Below are positions 41,656-54,230 of a stretch of DNA of 64,000 nucleotides, in pieces. Both the position numbers and the translations under genes were made by a program. The notes beneath the pieces are model-generated. The model saw nothing but the letters and a program-made list of their open reading frames with translations, had not been told where the DNA came from and did not search any database. This stretch comes from Dreissena polymorpha (Eukaryota > Mollusca > Bivalvia > Myida > Dreissenidae), in NCBI RefSeq assembly GCF_020536995.1, contig NC_068357.1:61343559-61407558 (forward strand), given 5' to 3'. Position 1 is the stretch's first letter; the number at the start of each line of letters is the position of its first letter.

Positions 41656-41860
41656 GTGCATGTGCGTAAAGTGTCGTTAAGATTAGCCTGTGCAGTCTGC
41701 ACAGGCTAATCATGGACGACACTTTCCGCTGTTATGGTATGTTTTGTTTAAAGGAAGTCTCTTATACACGAAAATCCAGTGAAGGCGGAAAGTGTCATCT
41801 CTAATTAGCCTGTGCGGACTGCACAGGCTAATATGGGACGACACTTTACGCACATGCATT
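41656..41860. mobile_element. Double-hairpin MITE, copy 3 (well preserved)
   Basis: Two hairpins of GATTAGCCTGTGCAGTCTGC-type and TTAGCCTGTGCGGACTGCAC-type lie inside inverted ends GTGCATGTGCGTAAAGTGTC ... CACTTTACGCACATGCAT. It lies between two copies of an inverted phrase 'gcgttctgagaaaactgg' / 'ccagttttctcagaacgc', which pair as outer arms, so the whole folds back further. Confidence 0.85.
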
Positions 41861-43556
41861 AAGACCAGTTTTCTCAGAACGCAACTCATTTTATTAATCG
41901 TACACAACTACAAAATACGTGTAAATAGAAGTGTACAGCTTGAAGAAGCACAGACTGTTTAGCGTCTTTGAAGTACAAGATTTTATTCGTGTTACCTATT
42001 TTGAAATCCTTGTTCGAGTTTACAGGATACATAGTTTTTCATTGTGTAGGCTGTACAGTCTGTCAAAAACCTGATTTTCGTCCCTTACTCCCTTTAAACG
42101 AAAACTAAGAATATAATTAACTGGTAAATGTACATACGAATTTGAATTCAAAGCTTTCACGAGCTTCTGAATGGCATCCTACTAAGATTTGATGTCACTA
42201 AGTTTCATTGAAAGTCTCAACAGTTTTCGAAGGAATTGCATATCGCTGCCGCTTATTTGTTGAGGATTAATATACAAAAGAGGGTTCTATTAAATACATA
42301 GTTGGTCTTTAAAAGTCCACGAGGTCTAGTTTTTAATCATCAAGATTACTACGCCACACGTGGTAACAATTATGAATAGAACGCTCGCCCGTTTTCATAA
42401 CTTTCTATTCAGGACAAAAAGCAATCCTCGCCATCCCTCGGGATTATATTAATTGCATAAAAGTCAAACCTTGAGTACAAGAAGCTCAGGTATCATTAAT
42501 TAAATGATATACGTTTTAAATTTTGTGAACAACCTTCGCAACAACAAATTGAGTGTAATCATTTTGTATAACTTGAAGCAGCTCTGACTGAACATGTATA
42601 ATACATTTGTTCCGTATTACTTATTATGAAATTCCATTTAAATAAACAGACGGCATCGTGATTCATTTAATCGCAAACGTTATATAATTAATGTCATTAA
42701 TTTCTATGGATCTACGTAGACATAGCAATAACGTACAATAACGGATAAGTATATTTGTAAATAAGAATAACACAAATATGAATATTGAAACAACACAGAC
42801 ATCGTAAGAAGAGAAATACAAATAATAGATGTACGTTTATTTGTTCAAAGGCAATTGATTTTAATAGATTTACATACATCGCACACAAAATTCAATTAAC
42901 CTCGCATGTGCATGCAAATGGAATTAAACTGCGGCGCCGAATGAAATTGATAGCAATAGATATAACAAAGCACTTTACATCGCAAATTAATTCGTCACGA
43001 TTGTTATTTACATCTGGTGTAATCTGAACATCTCGCATTTGAGATAAAAGCATACGTATCTTCGACCCTTGCATTTCTCCTCTGAAGTAATCCTCTGTAC
43101 ATGAATGAATTGTGATGTATTATAAGTTGCATTGAACTAGTCATTTTACCTGACTTTCCAGTGCACAAAAAACATAATGTATATGAACGTCACACCCATT
43201 CTCGTATAATTTAACTATTCACGCAAAGAAGTTTTGAATGTTCAAATACAAGCGATCTTGTAATCAATCCAATGAACCGACCTCATTCATGAATACATTG
43301 CCTTAATTTTATGATTAGTGATCAATTCAATTAAGCGGTCAATAATTTTCAAAAGAAAGCGCATTTTTAATCAACTTTATTTTATTTCGATGTTGAATAG
43401 AGCAATATGAAAACATTTTTACATTTTAAAGGATTTTTGTGACAGTTCGTGTCATCGCATTAACTTATTAATTTGCCGCTAACAGGAGTACAAACTGTGA
43501 TTTGAATATAAGTTAAATTCACAATACCTTAACCTAATTCTGGGGAAACTAAACAT

Positions 43557-43762
43557 AATGCAAGTACGTTTATTATCGTCCCTTATTAGCATGTGTTGTC
43601 CGCACAGGCTAATCAAAAACAACACTGTCCGCCTAAACTGGATTTTCGTTGAGAATAATCCTACTTTAAACTAAAATTTCTATACAAATTTAAATTATGT
43701 AACAGATAAGCCTTTGCGGACTGTACATGTTAATCGGGGATGACACTTTACTCACACGCATT
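43557..43762. mobile_element. Double-hairpin MITE, copy 4 (diverged)
   Basis: Family features remain: 'ttagcatgtgttgtccgcac', 'gtccgcctaaactggatttt', 'aagcctttgcggactgtaca' and 'gacactttactcac'. It lies in the interval between the two block copies. Confidence 0.7.
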
Positions 43763-43768
43763 CCCGGG

Positions 43769-45197
43769 TAACTCCTGTTATCCCAGGTCGACGCTGAACA
43801 GTAGTTTATGGGCTTCTCTGATAGCCCCAGTGATATAACTTTAACAAGCTATACAATTAACTGGCCGTAAAAACATGAAATCACATTAGGTCATTAATCA
43901 GTCAGTCCGTATACGTCATACGTATTGTCATCAATACTTTACTACGCATGCGTTTATATCAATGCGATTTTAAAATTTCTACATCCTGAACTCATTTTGC
44001 CTGACATAAAATGATTCGTTTTGAAAAGCTAAACGTTAATGTTGTGCCTTTGAAGTATCATGACGTAGAAGTAACTTTATTATTTGTATATGCGCATAAA
44101 TTACGGTTCAACAATTGACATAAATGATCTTACGGTTGTAATCTAAACCTTTCGGTAACGGCATATCCGCACAACCGTGCGTAATTTTACATGAACGATA
44201 ATTCGGGAATGCGTAGGGATAAGGGACATTTCGTACATTTTGACGATTTATTCGTTATCGTTATCTTCATTGCAGCTTTATTTTAAGCTTTCATGGATGG
44301 ATGCTATGTGTTGTATATGTGTTTAAAAAACTAACCCAATTACTCAAAATATTTGCATTTCGATAGTTCGTAATATCAATGGCACCGCGTAGGAAAAAAT
44401 GGAAAGACAGAAATAAACTTATAGTGGTCTTTTGAATAAAAAAACGTTAAGAATGAACCGGCTTTGAGAGCAAATTTATTTTAAATGCAAATATGAGTTG
44501 AATCATGAGAGTAATAGATTATGAATTAAATTGTGTGTATTGAACACAAGTCACGCATAACGAACGTCACTTTGTTATTGACATATATAAACTGTTATTT
44601 ATAAAGTACAATGTGCTAGCTCTTAAACTTACTTCGTTAATAAATGGGTTTTCGTCATTCGGTCATCTTGTGGGTTTATTTTCATTAGCTAATTTTAAAT
44701 CTGTATCAATAGGTGCAGAATTATCATCAGTAATAATTTTGAATATAGTGAGCATCACGCACAATACTAATCATTATTCTGAATATAACGGGCATCACCC
44801 TCGAATATTCGAGCATTATGCTCAGTAAACGAGCATCATACCGAAAATGGATTGCATAAACTTTCAAAATGTGCTACACGATGTGATATTTAACATTCGA
44901 ATGCTTCTCCATTAAAAAATAAATCCATCGGCTTAGCTTCTTAATTCGGACAAATGATTTGTTACAGCTATTCATATTACCGGTTATTCAGTATTGAAAA
45001 ATATGGGTCACAAGTGATTAAAATCACATTTTATGAAAAAAAATCAAAGCGAAGTGTTCCCAAATGAAATCACACCAAAAAGACAACGTGGTCTTTCCCA
45101 GGGCATTGTCGCCATGGAACATATTTGCAGTATTGAAGATTGAAAAGTATTCGCTCTTATACTTATTACCGACTCTAATTAAACATAAAAACGGAGT
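43769..45197. other. Interval between block copies, no gene seen
   Basis: AT-rich. Short 'gagcatcac/gggcatcacc' repeats occur at 44745-44835. No frame resembles a gene. Confidence 0.45.
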
Positions 45198-45200
45198 TTA

Positions 45201-45400
45201 ATGCATGTAAAGTGTCGTCCCAGATTAACCTGTGCAATCCGCACAGGCTATTCATGGACAACACCTTCCGCCTAAACCGGATTTTCATCATGAAGATACT
45301 TTGCTTAAACGCGAAAAACAATAAAAGCGGAAAGTGTCGTCCCATATTAGCCTGTACGGACTGAACAGGCTTAGGTGGAACAACACTTTACGCACATACT
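45201..45400. mobile_element. Double-hairpin MITE, copy 5
   Basis: Opens 'atgcatgtaaagtgtcgtcc' and closes 'caacactttacgcacata'. Both inner hairpins are readable (TTAACCTGTGCAATCCGCAC, TTAGCCTGTACGGACTGAAC). Confidence 0.75.
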
Positions 45401-45972
45401 AGTAGATAAAGCCCCGTTTTATAAGAGCGCCACCAGATAAATGTTTTTGTCTTTATTGTTTTGTACGCGTTCTAAAGTCCACTTGTAGGGCATAGATGAA
45501 TACAAATCATTAATACTAATGTTAAATAAATAAACTGTTTGAAAGAGAAAACTGGCCTTAAGAACGCAAAACAACGCCTATTTGTTTCGTATATACATTA
45601 TAAATATTTGAAAATGAACACAGAATGTTGCTTATTTTTTTCAAGATTAAATTGGAAAAATTTCAAAGCCAACAAGGTGTATCCCTATTCAATCAGAAGC
45701 ATTCACATTGTGAATGGTGTGCAATTCGGAATGGATATGGATAATTACCACATGATTATTTTTTTACACGAAATGCAATCTCTCTTCCGCCCTCTGATTT
45801 GTATAAGATTAGGCATAAAGTTCTGGTTTCATAAAATAACAATTTTCTTTATTATTATTGCTATCATTGACAGCATTTCGCAATTATATTTTACTTCTTA
45901 TTACCGAGAAGTTACAGCGTGTTTATCAAGCGTACTTGGCTAGAGGGGAAAAGGTGACGGTGGACAGTATTG

Positions 45973-47014
45973 TACTTTATATCTATGGAGACTACACGTC
46001 ATAGTAACAAGAGGTGGACTATGGAGGTTATTAATTGCTAGAGACATACATTGGCGATAAATTCTAATTACCACAGGACAGCATCTTATTTAAATGATAA
46101 ATTATCGGTAGCATACGATTTAAAACAATACACCTTAAATTATTTAAATAGTGTTAATGAATAGGAACGGTAACTGCAGAAGTTTAAGGCTTCGAACCAG
46201 TTTAAAGGGTGTCATAAAACCTCACACTTATACAAAATGTGAAAATCCAGTAAAATCGATAGTTCGGTTTGGTGCATAAATCCGATCTTTGTCCTCGGGT
46301 TTTAGTTAACAACACAATTAATAAATCCATGATCACGAGCGACGTTTTTATTGAAGACAACATAAATGAAAAGGTTTTGAAATGACTTTCGTTGTTTGAT
46401 TTAAAAAATGCTTTTATAAATGTTGTTCGAAATGATTTGATGCAAAACTCAAATCGCCGGATTAGCAAATGTATGAAAGCAATCAGAGCTTCACGGTGGT
46501 TTTTGTTTATAGTAAGTCATAGTATCCATTTGATGCAGTTTCAAGATACAGTTCGGTTGTAGTTTATTTCAAAACAAATGATAATTATATTAATGATGAA
46601 ATATATCGATTCAATTAGGAAACATATCCTTTGTATATGCTTCAAAACTAAACTTCCCTATTATTAGGACCGTGAAGGCTTCCTTTTTCATTTGTTGTAA
46701 AATTAATAATGTCAATAAGAAAGTGTTACCTGCATGCAACATATTAAGTATATCGGTTTATAAGGTTCTTTTCAGCAGCTTAACTCTGTTTCTCTGGACA
46801 CTTTGCCCTAATATGCGAGTCGTACACTTTTGCCCATTCGTTGGAGTTGTTTATCTTGAACATATGATGCAGATTTATTCATGCTTTGTAAGTTCTAATG
46901 TATTTGGGAAAAAGTCATGACACTTTTATGAAAAGAAAGCAGTATCGATACGGAATAAATCAATGGCAGGCGCGCAGTCCAAAAGGCAATCATAAGGTCT
47001 GAATAGTGAGGGAC
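45973..47014 (+). repeat. Duplicated block, copy 2, left part
   Basis: Matches 39376-40433 almost throughout (for example 'ggcaggcgcgcagtccaaaa' at 40390 and 46965). It is interrupted at 47014-47018 by the 5.8-kb Harbinger-like element; the match resumes at 52792. Copy 1 keeps the uninterrupted target (GACAATGTG, near 40437). Confidence 0.88.
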
Positions 47015-47770
47015 AATGGCCCCGTTTCATAAACAATTCTTAAGTTTTTCGTAAGAATTCTGCGATTTTTTCGTACGGACGTTCTTACGCCAATTCCTAC
47101 GAACGTTTCATAAACGCGTTCGCAGACTTAAGAATTCTTACGAATCTTACTAACGTAAAACCAGTCTGCGCTCTTTAATTGAAGGTTTTAAAAGACGTAA
47201 AACTAACATTTGGCGCCGTCTGCCAGATAATAATAAACACTACGAGAACTAGTAGAAAAGCAATAAAACTAATTGTTATGTATACATTTATTTTTCTCTT
47301 TTAAAATAAATAAATGTGAAGTCGTCAGCAGAAATGCTTTCAAATGAGGTCGACGTTTTATGACGCTAAACGTGTTTTTGTGTGACGTTAAATAACTGCA
47401 CTTGATTAGTTGAAATTCATTCAGGTGAACTGAAACATATATAACTTGTGATCTTGGTAACTAGTTCAGACGAAAAAGGCACTGACCCCTCGCGAAGTTA
47501 TCGCTTATAATGTTAACAACGTTTTTAAAGTTTGTTGAGTGTAACAATTGCTTTGTTGTTGAAATTGAAATACTCATTGGGGTTAAACGAGCGTAGAGTA
47601 ACAATACGATGTTGAAATTTACTGTCAAAGTTGGATAGATTTGCGCTGATTAACAATGGAACAAACTGCTATTGATTGACATGGAGGATTTCTAAATTAA
47701 GGAGTTGATATTCCGCATCAGGTAAGATGACGAATCTACATGACACCATGGTAAAAATCGCCTTTGTTAA

Positions 47771-48546
47771 AGGGACTTGTTCACAAAGTTTGGCATGTTT
47801 TGAAGGTAGTCATGAAATGCTTTTAATTGATAAATGTAAACATCGGAACTAAATGGTTCCAGTTCAGTATAAACCAATGATACAATTAAAGAAAGAAAAA
47901 AATGTAATCCACACCAGGGCTTGAACCACTGACACCTGGAGTAAAAGTCTAGCACCAACCACTTGGCTGTCCGTACTGATATAGTACGCTCAGGTGTACT
48001 ATTTATACTTTATGTAAGCAATCTTTGTAATGTTACAAATTATAGCTCCAATATAAAAACAAGAATAAAAGTAGAAAAAGAAAACAAACAGAAAAAAAAG
48101 TTTACCACAGCGGGGCTCGAACCACTGACCCATGTAGTAAAAGCCAAGCGCCGAAACCGCTCAGCAATCCGTCTTCACATGTGGGTTTGTGTAATTCAGC
48201 GTTCATGTTCTGGTCGTCATTGAGTACAACTACATTATGTGCGGACCTGACAAACCGTCTTCACATGGGTTGACATTTATTTTATACTTTGTAAAACCAT
48301 CCGCGTGTTGTTACAAAATATAACGATGACACAAGAAATCAAAAATTTAAAATCGTTTCGCGTATGAGACGCTTTATAATTTTATCAATTTCTAACGATG
48401 ATTTTTAGTAAACGAAATTGTATTTTCAGTAAAAGTCTGCGGCATTAGTGTTATTTCGCACACTGATGTATATTGTTCATTTATTTGTTAAATCTGTTAC
48501 AAAAAGTTGAAAAATTCTCATTTTGATAGAGTGTGAACAAGACCCT
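47771..48546 (-). mobile_element. TTAA-flanked TIR element with two tRNA-like cores (element C)
   Basis: TTAA at 47767-47770 and 48547-48550; ends AGGGACTTGTTCACA and TGTGAACAAGACCCT. On the minus strand are two tRNA-like segments, 48172-48104 (GCTGAGCGGTTTCGGCGC, box B GGTTCGAGCCC) and 47972-47903 (GCCAAGTGGTTGGTGC, box B GGTTCAAGCCC). Both keep the same 'TTTTACT' loop as elements A and B. The arms differ from A/B, so this is a sister subfamily. Confidence 0.78.
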
Positions 48547-48550
48547 TTAA

Positions 48551-49946
48551 CATTGACAGCAAATGTTTTGTTTTGGAAGTTAAATTAATACTGGCTAAAT
48601 TTGCAGGTGTGTTATTGTTTTAAATTGAGATGGTATGGCATTAAAGGTTTAATACTTACTTTGTTTATATGTCAGATTGTAATATTATTAAAGATATGTG
48701 TAAGTTTGAGCTATTTTTGTCAAAACTTACATGTAACATGAATAAAAAAAGTCATTTACATCTGTTAAACTTTTAAGTAATGTTTAAATTTCTATTTATT
48801 ATTTAACAGTCCCTTCTGTTGAGATAAGACTAAACAATTGACAAAATCCTCTTAAGATAAGCTGTTATTTACTTTGTGTGTTGTAATTTGGACAATAATA
48901 AATTAAATTCAATAAAAGTATAATTCTGCTTTGGTAAGACATATTTTCTGATTTAAAAAATATTTTGTAAAAAGTAAGATTTTTATGTTTCATATGTCGG
49001 GTAAATATACTATACATTTTTTGTAATTTAATACCGTGTTTAAATTTAATTATGGATATTTGTTATTAAAGAAGTTTGTGTTTTAGGTGAACAGATACTT
49101 CATGAATGATATGAATCACCAGGGAAAGGACCCGACTACTTGCACAGATGCATCCTGGCGGGTGAAAGAAGGGATGATCACTTTGGCAACAGATTGTTCA
49201 ACTGCTTGTAAGAACTTATGTTTTGCATATAGTGACTGTTATAATTCTTACTCCTTTAAATGATTCTTTGTAACTTTGGTTTTACTAAAACATATGCATC
49301 GGAACACTACAAAAGTAAAAAAAAAAAAAGTTTAAATGTTAAGTTAATTTTATTGACAAGTTTAAATTAAGAATTCCGATGTGAAGGGAATCCATTTTAG
49401 ATAAAGATTTCATAACATATCTTAATGATTAAAGAAACTTGTACATGCTAAAGTTTGGTTTATCCTGATGATTACCAGCCATAAGAGTTTCAACCATGAC
49501 TGTCAGTTTTGTGTTATTCCAAATTATTTTAAGATACATTAGTCGGATTACATTTTTGATTTTTTTGCACTGGTACTTTTTTATGTTCAATTTTTATTTA
49601 CAGAAATGTTGATGTAGACTCAGTCAAAGAATTTGCTGTAACTGTGTATGTCTCTTCACTATGTGGACATAAAGTGCTACAGCTGGTTGGAGATTAAGAT
49701 CACCAAGTACTGTTTTAATGGAGAACATCTGTGAATATTTATTCTAACAATGGAAATTCAAACCTGAATTATTATAATTAGAAAACATTTTCATGTACAT
49801 GCTGGAATTTTATTTGAAGTGTAGAACTAAAATAATTTAGAATTATTTTTAAACACAAACACAGTTTTATTATAGAAATAATTGTATAAACTTAAGAGTA
49901 ATCAGTGTTTAAGTGATGCATTTAATTAAGTGTTTGACCTATTTAA
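48551..49946 (+). other. Harbinger-like element interior with one exon-like stretch
   Basis: 49087-49212 follows a 'gtgttttag' acceptor and precedes 'gcttgtaag', with an open frame reading 'HRCILAGERRDDHFGNRLFN' among others. I do not recognise it. The rest is AT-rich without frames. Confidence 0.35.
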
Positions 49947-50456
49947 AGGGATCTTTTCACGCTTTGGTAAATTGACAAAATTGAAAAAAGTTGTTTCAGA
50001 TTCGCAAATTTTCGTTTTAGTTATGATATTTGTGAGGAAACAGTAATACTGAACATTTACCATGGTCTAATATAGCCATTATATGTATCTTTTGACGATT
50101 TTAAAACCTAAAAATTATAAAGCGTTGCAACGCGAAACGATTGAATAATTTGGATAGTTCTGTTTTTTTTCGTTAAATTTTGTGAAACTACGAAGATTGC
50201 TTATATAATGTATAAAATACGTTATGTAAGTGTATTCGGCGGAATAGCTCAGTAGGCTAAAGCGTTTTTACTTCAGGACTCTGGCAGGACTCCAGGGGTC
50301 ACTGGTTCGAAACCTGGTCCGGGCAATGTTCTTTTCCTTTTTTTAATTTTATTCTTGATTTTTTACTGGAGCTTTTACGATCCAATGTTTACATTTATCG
50401 ATATAAAGCATTTAATGAATAAGTTAACAAATGCCAAAATCTGTGAAAAGGCACCT
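49947..50456 (+). mobile_element. TTAA-flanked TIR element with tRNA-like core (element B)
   Basis: TTAA at 49943-49946 and 50457-50460; ends AGGGATCTTTTCACGCTTTG and AAATCTGTGAAAAGGCACCT. The core at 50238-50325 has box A (ATAGCTCAGTAGG) and box B (GGTTCGAAACC) with a long variable arm. Its outer arms match element A almost base for base, but its tRNA-like 5' half is different. Confidence 0.8.
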
Positions 50457-50544
50457 TTAACACCTTAACTATGTTTTTTTTTATGTTGAATGTAATGGTA
50501 ATCAAAAAAACCATAAGCTGACATCCAAAGGGTTTTAACCTTAA

Positions 50545-50700
50545 AGGGAATTGTTCACAGATTCAGGCATTTTTTTAAAGTATGTCAGTAGCAGCCTTAA
50601 ATTGCTAGATTTTAACCTCAAAATAGAATTTTAGAAGAGATAAAAACACCAGAAAAATATTAGTATCCATGGGGGTCCTTAAATTATTTAACCTATAACA
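50545..50700 (+). mobile_element. Left end of a further TTAA element (element D, partial)
   Basis: TTAA (50541-50544) followed by AGGGAATTGTTCACAG, the family terminus. No matching right end is seen before 52791, so it is truncated or too diverged to follow. Confidence 0.5.
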
Positions 50701-52620
50701 CTCGGCCATCTTGAATTTTATATTTAAGCATTCATTTTATACTTGATATATGTGACCCATGTGAAATAACAAAATTTAACAGAAAAAACAGAATCATTAA
50801 AAATTATCCAATCATCACCCTGTTTAATTGCATCCATTACACATGATGATTACTCATAAAAAAGCTGTATTTTCAGTTTGAGTCTACATCATTAGTGGCA
50901 TTTTGCTCCCTGATTTACAGTACATGTATTCTTTTTTATTTTGTTTCTGTTCCTTAAATTTGGAAAATGGTCAGTTTTACTATCTGTGCACAATTCCTTT
51001 TGATCTTTATTTTTAGTTTTGTGATCAATAGAATGCCTAATACCATTTCAATAGTAAATGAGATTACGGGTAAGTACTTGTTAAACAATAAGGCCGTAAA
51101 ACGTGCAAAGCCCTTCTTTATTGTATCTCAAATTGTGAAAAGCAATTCTGAGATTTTTATGTTTTCTAACATTTAATTACTTTTTTGAGTTATAATGCCC
51201 TACTTATTATAAGTAAATGTAATTTGTGTAAGATTAAAATGCATTGACTTGTTCAAATAAAAATAATAACATATGAAAATATACAATTTTGTGTTGTGTA
51301 GTACATTTGCTTCCATGGCAACCAATTTATTTAAATGATACCATTGTTATTTTTCTACATTTTGAACACCAAATTAACTCAAAATAGTCACATGGATGTA
51401 CTTTTCAATTATGTCATAAATTATAAAACACTATAAATACACTAGTCATGATTACAGAGATTGTTGTTTTTTAAACTGAATTTAGTAGTGTTTTTTTTTC
51501 TGAAAATAATAACCATTTCCAAAAATATTTCAGTTGGATGTTGGTAAAGCAATCTATGCATGTTAACTAAAGGTCTATTTTTATAGGGAACAAAACATAT
51601 ATTTACCTTCTTTAAGATACTTGCAGACCAGTTGGCAAAAAAAGTTGATCTGAATCAAACACATCGTTCATCGAACATTGAAAATTATCACCGAAAATCA
51701 AAAAAGTTTGTTTCCGCTTGTATATCAACTAATAACTAAAAATCTATTATTGTTGTTCATTTGAAACATGATTTTGAAGCCTTTATAAATATGGTAAAAA
51801 GATGTTTAGTTGTGATATCATAATTTGGATTATTATCATTAGCTGTCTGGCATGTATGTACTAGTTCTACCCAGGAAACAGACTCAAGAGATGTCCACAG
51901 TTGAGTAAAAGCCAGATAATGTTTTGGTATCTTCTATGTATCCAGATCCAAACATTTAATACTTCCCAAACAATACAATTCTGTAAATGAAATTATAAAA
52001 AAATTACCTTATTTACAAAGGGAAAACCTTTGTTCTGCTTCTCCTGTTTTGGACATTCCATTTACAATAATTCAGTGACGCATCAAACAGAATCAAAGAT
52101 AACCTTCCAGTAAATTCAATCCTAGAAGGAAACTCATTGATTTTGTTACACTCTGTTAAGTCGTTAGTGCCAAAAGTGGTTGATCCAATAAATATGCCAG
52201 TGTCTTGCATCATCCATGACCATGTATTCCAATTTCCAGTTTGCTTCATACATTCCAGTTTGACATAGTCTATGATAGATCTAACTAAACTTTCATATAC
52301 AATTTACTTCTGTAACAATCCTCTCTTCTGTATTTACACAATGCTTATCCCGTAGTACAAAGCATGGCCAGAGGTAATTTAAAACAAAAATCCATTCAAC
52401 TTTGTTTACATTTGACCTTGTTTTTTCGTCGCCATTTGACAAACAAGGGAAACAACTGTGCTCTCTATAATGCACTTCAGAAAGATATATTTATTACAAT
52501 TTACCGATTTTGTCAGTTTCAAGAGAAAAGTCACGCTTCTTTTGTCGAAAATGCGCTTAAAATCGTTTTTTTTTATTTTGGAAAATTTGTGAAGACGTGA
52601 AATAGCTAAGGCGGCCATAT
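50701..52620. other. Right half of the Harbinger-like element, unrecognised frames
   Basis: Minus-strand frames 52618-52406 ('MAALAISRLHKFSKIKKNDF') and 52249-52013 ('MKQTGNWNTWSWMMQDTGIF') lie near the right end, where such elements often begin a gene. Neither shows a known domain. Plus-strand frame 50967-51176 has no support. Confidence 0.35.
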
Positions 52621-53761
52621 TTGCGAACGCTACGACAGCCTAGACCATGCGTAACTTTAACGTTGGAACTTACGAATTCGTAGCAGGTGGTTGCGTAAGT
52701 ATTTTTTTGTGAAACGCTTTAATTTTCTTACGAACTTCGTAAGTATACTTACGTAAGAAACCGTGCGTACGTACGTTTATGAAACGGGGCCAATGTGGCC
52801 CCGGCTTTGATATTATCGCCATTGATCAGCTTTGCGCAATCGACGCCTTTATTGATGATATTCGCATTCATACTTCATCACGCTTATGTGAACTAAATTG
52901 TCTATTAAATTGAATAGCATGAGCTAGATTTTGCTCTTCATGACTTGATTCATTTTAAATTGACCGTTTATGTTATAGCTTTGAAGTTTATGCATTAAGT
53001 ATCAAACACTGACAAATGCATATGCAAATACATTTAAATATGAAAATAACCAAGTTAAATACATACAAAACATTTCGTTCGATCAGTTTGTGTCGAGTCT
53101 TCGGTCTCATTCCTAAGGATACAAATAGGCAAACTTGGTATAATTATTAAACTAATATTAATGATAATACTACAAAAAAAATATATGTTGACACTAGAAA
53201 AACACTCATATACGCATCATGACAATGTACAATATCTTTTTTGAAATAAATTGTGCTAACATTAACCTCCTGCTTTGACTGTCCTACTCCGACAATTACA
53301 AAAATATGATGTACGAGCAGGAATCTAACCAAGATCATATGTAAATATATTAAACACAAATTGGATGTTTCTTGTTGGTAAACTTAACTGAAAATTAAAT
53401 GTTGAATCAGAATGATATCTTTCTGTCGCTTGTTTGAAGGAGATTAAAGGACAAGTTCTGGTTCCATAAAAATCATGATCGTATATACACGTCCAGATGG
53501 TCTAGTTTAACAATCAACATTCATACCACACGCAAGGCGAATGAGAAATAAATAATTAAGTAACAAGAACGTTTTAAAACTTTCAATGGAATAGTCGCCC
53601 TAATTCTTATCGTTCCATTCAGCACATTTCGCAATACCATGAGTAATAAATTCAAAGCAGTTAACCCATTTTCATGTTGAATACAGGACGCATAGCAAAG
53701 AATCATTCATGAAATGATTAACACTTTAAATGAGACTGGCTCTAAGATAACGAGGCTTTTT

Positions 53762-53964
53762 TGCATGTGCGTCAAGTGCCCTCCCAGATTAGCCTGTGTA
53801 GACCGCACAGTCTAATCAGGGACGGCACTTTCCGCCTCAACTGGATTTTCGCTAAGAAGATACTTTCTTTTCACTAATAATACCTTAAAAGCGGAAGATG
53901 CCGTTCATGATAAGCTTATTCGAACTACACAGGCCGATCTGAGACGATACTTTACGCACGTCAC
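53762..53964. mobile_element. Double-hairpin MITE, copy 6 (duplicate of copy 2)
   Basis: Near-identical to 41391-41594, including its damaged hairpins, so it was duplicated with the block and did not insert separately. Confidence 0.78.
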
Positions 53965-54025
53965 GAAGCCCCGTTTCCCACAGCTAGGCTCTTATTTGAG
54001 ACGCGTTCTGAGAAAACTGGGCTTT

Positions 54026-54230
54026 GTGCATGTGCGTAAAGTGTCGTTAAGATTAGCCTGTGCAGTCCTTACAGGCTAATCATGGACGACACTTTCCGCT
54101 GTTATGGTATGTTTTGTTTAAAAGAAGTTTCTTCTACACGAAAATCCAGTGAATGCGGAAAGTGTCGTCCCTAATTAGCCTGTGCGGACTGCACAGGCTA
54201 ATATGGGACGACACTTTACGCACATGCATT
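54026..54230. mobile_element. Double-hairpin MITE, copy 7 (duplicate of copy 3)
   Basis: Near-identical to 41656-41860, with the same outer 'gcgttctgagaaaactgg' arms. Confidence 0.85.

Larger units (their letters stand above)
39376..43141 (+). repeat. Duplicated block, copy 1 (3.8 kb)
   Basis: This block recurs in direct orientation at 45973-47014 plus 52795-55511. Identity is high over long runs (for example 41391-41990 against 53762-54350, and 42640-43140 against 55010-55510), with scattered substitutions and short indels. Both ends are sharp; the right end is 'ttgcattgaactag'. It contains two double-hairpin MITEs at 41391 and 41656. No gene is recognisable. Confidence 0.88.
47018..52791. 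mobile_element. 5.8-kb Harbinger-like element inserted in block copy 2
   Basis: The ends are perfect 17-bp inverted repeats GGCCCCGTTTCATAAAC. Next to them are many CTTACGAA / TTCGTAAG motifs, likely transposase-binding sites. The target duplication reads AAT (3 bp) if the end is GGCCCC, or CAATG (5 bp) if it is GCCCC; the empty site in copy 1 fits both. A 3-bp duplication and GGCCC ends suggest PIF/Harbinger. No DDE nuclease is recognisable, so it is probably non-autonomous. It contains elements C, B and the start of D. Confidence 0.8.

Noticed and set aside
45539-45943. 134-codon plus-strand frame
   Set aside because: It begins at a non-ATG codon and overlaps DNA that recurs in the non-coding relative at 26.8 kb without the frame being kept.
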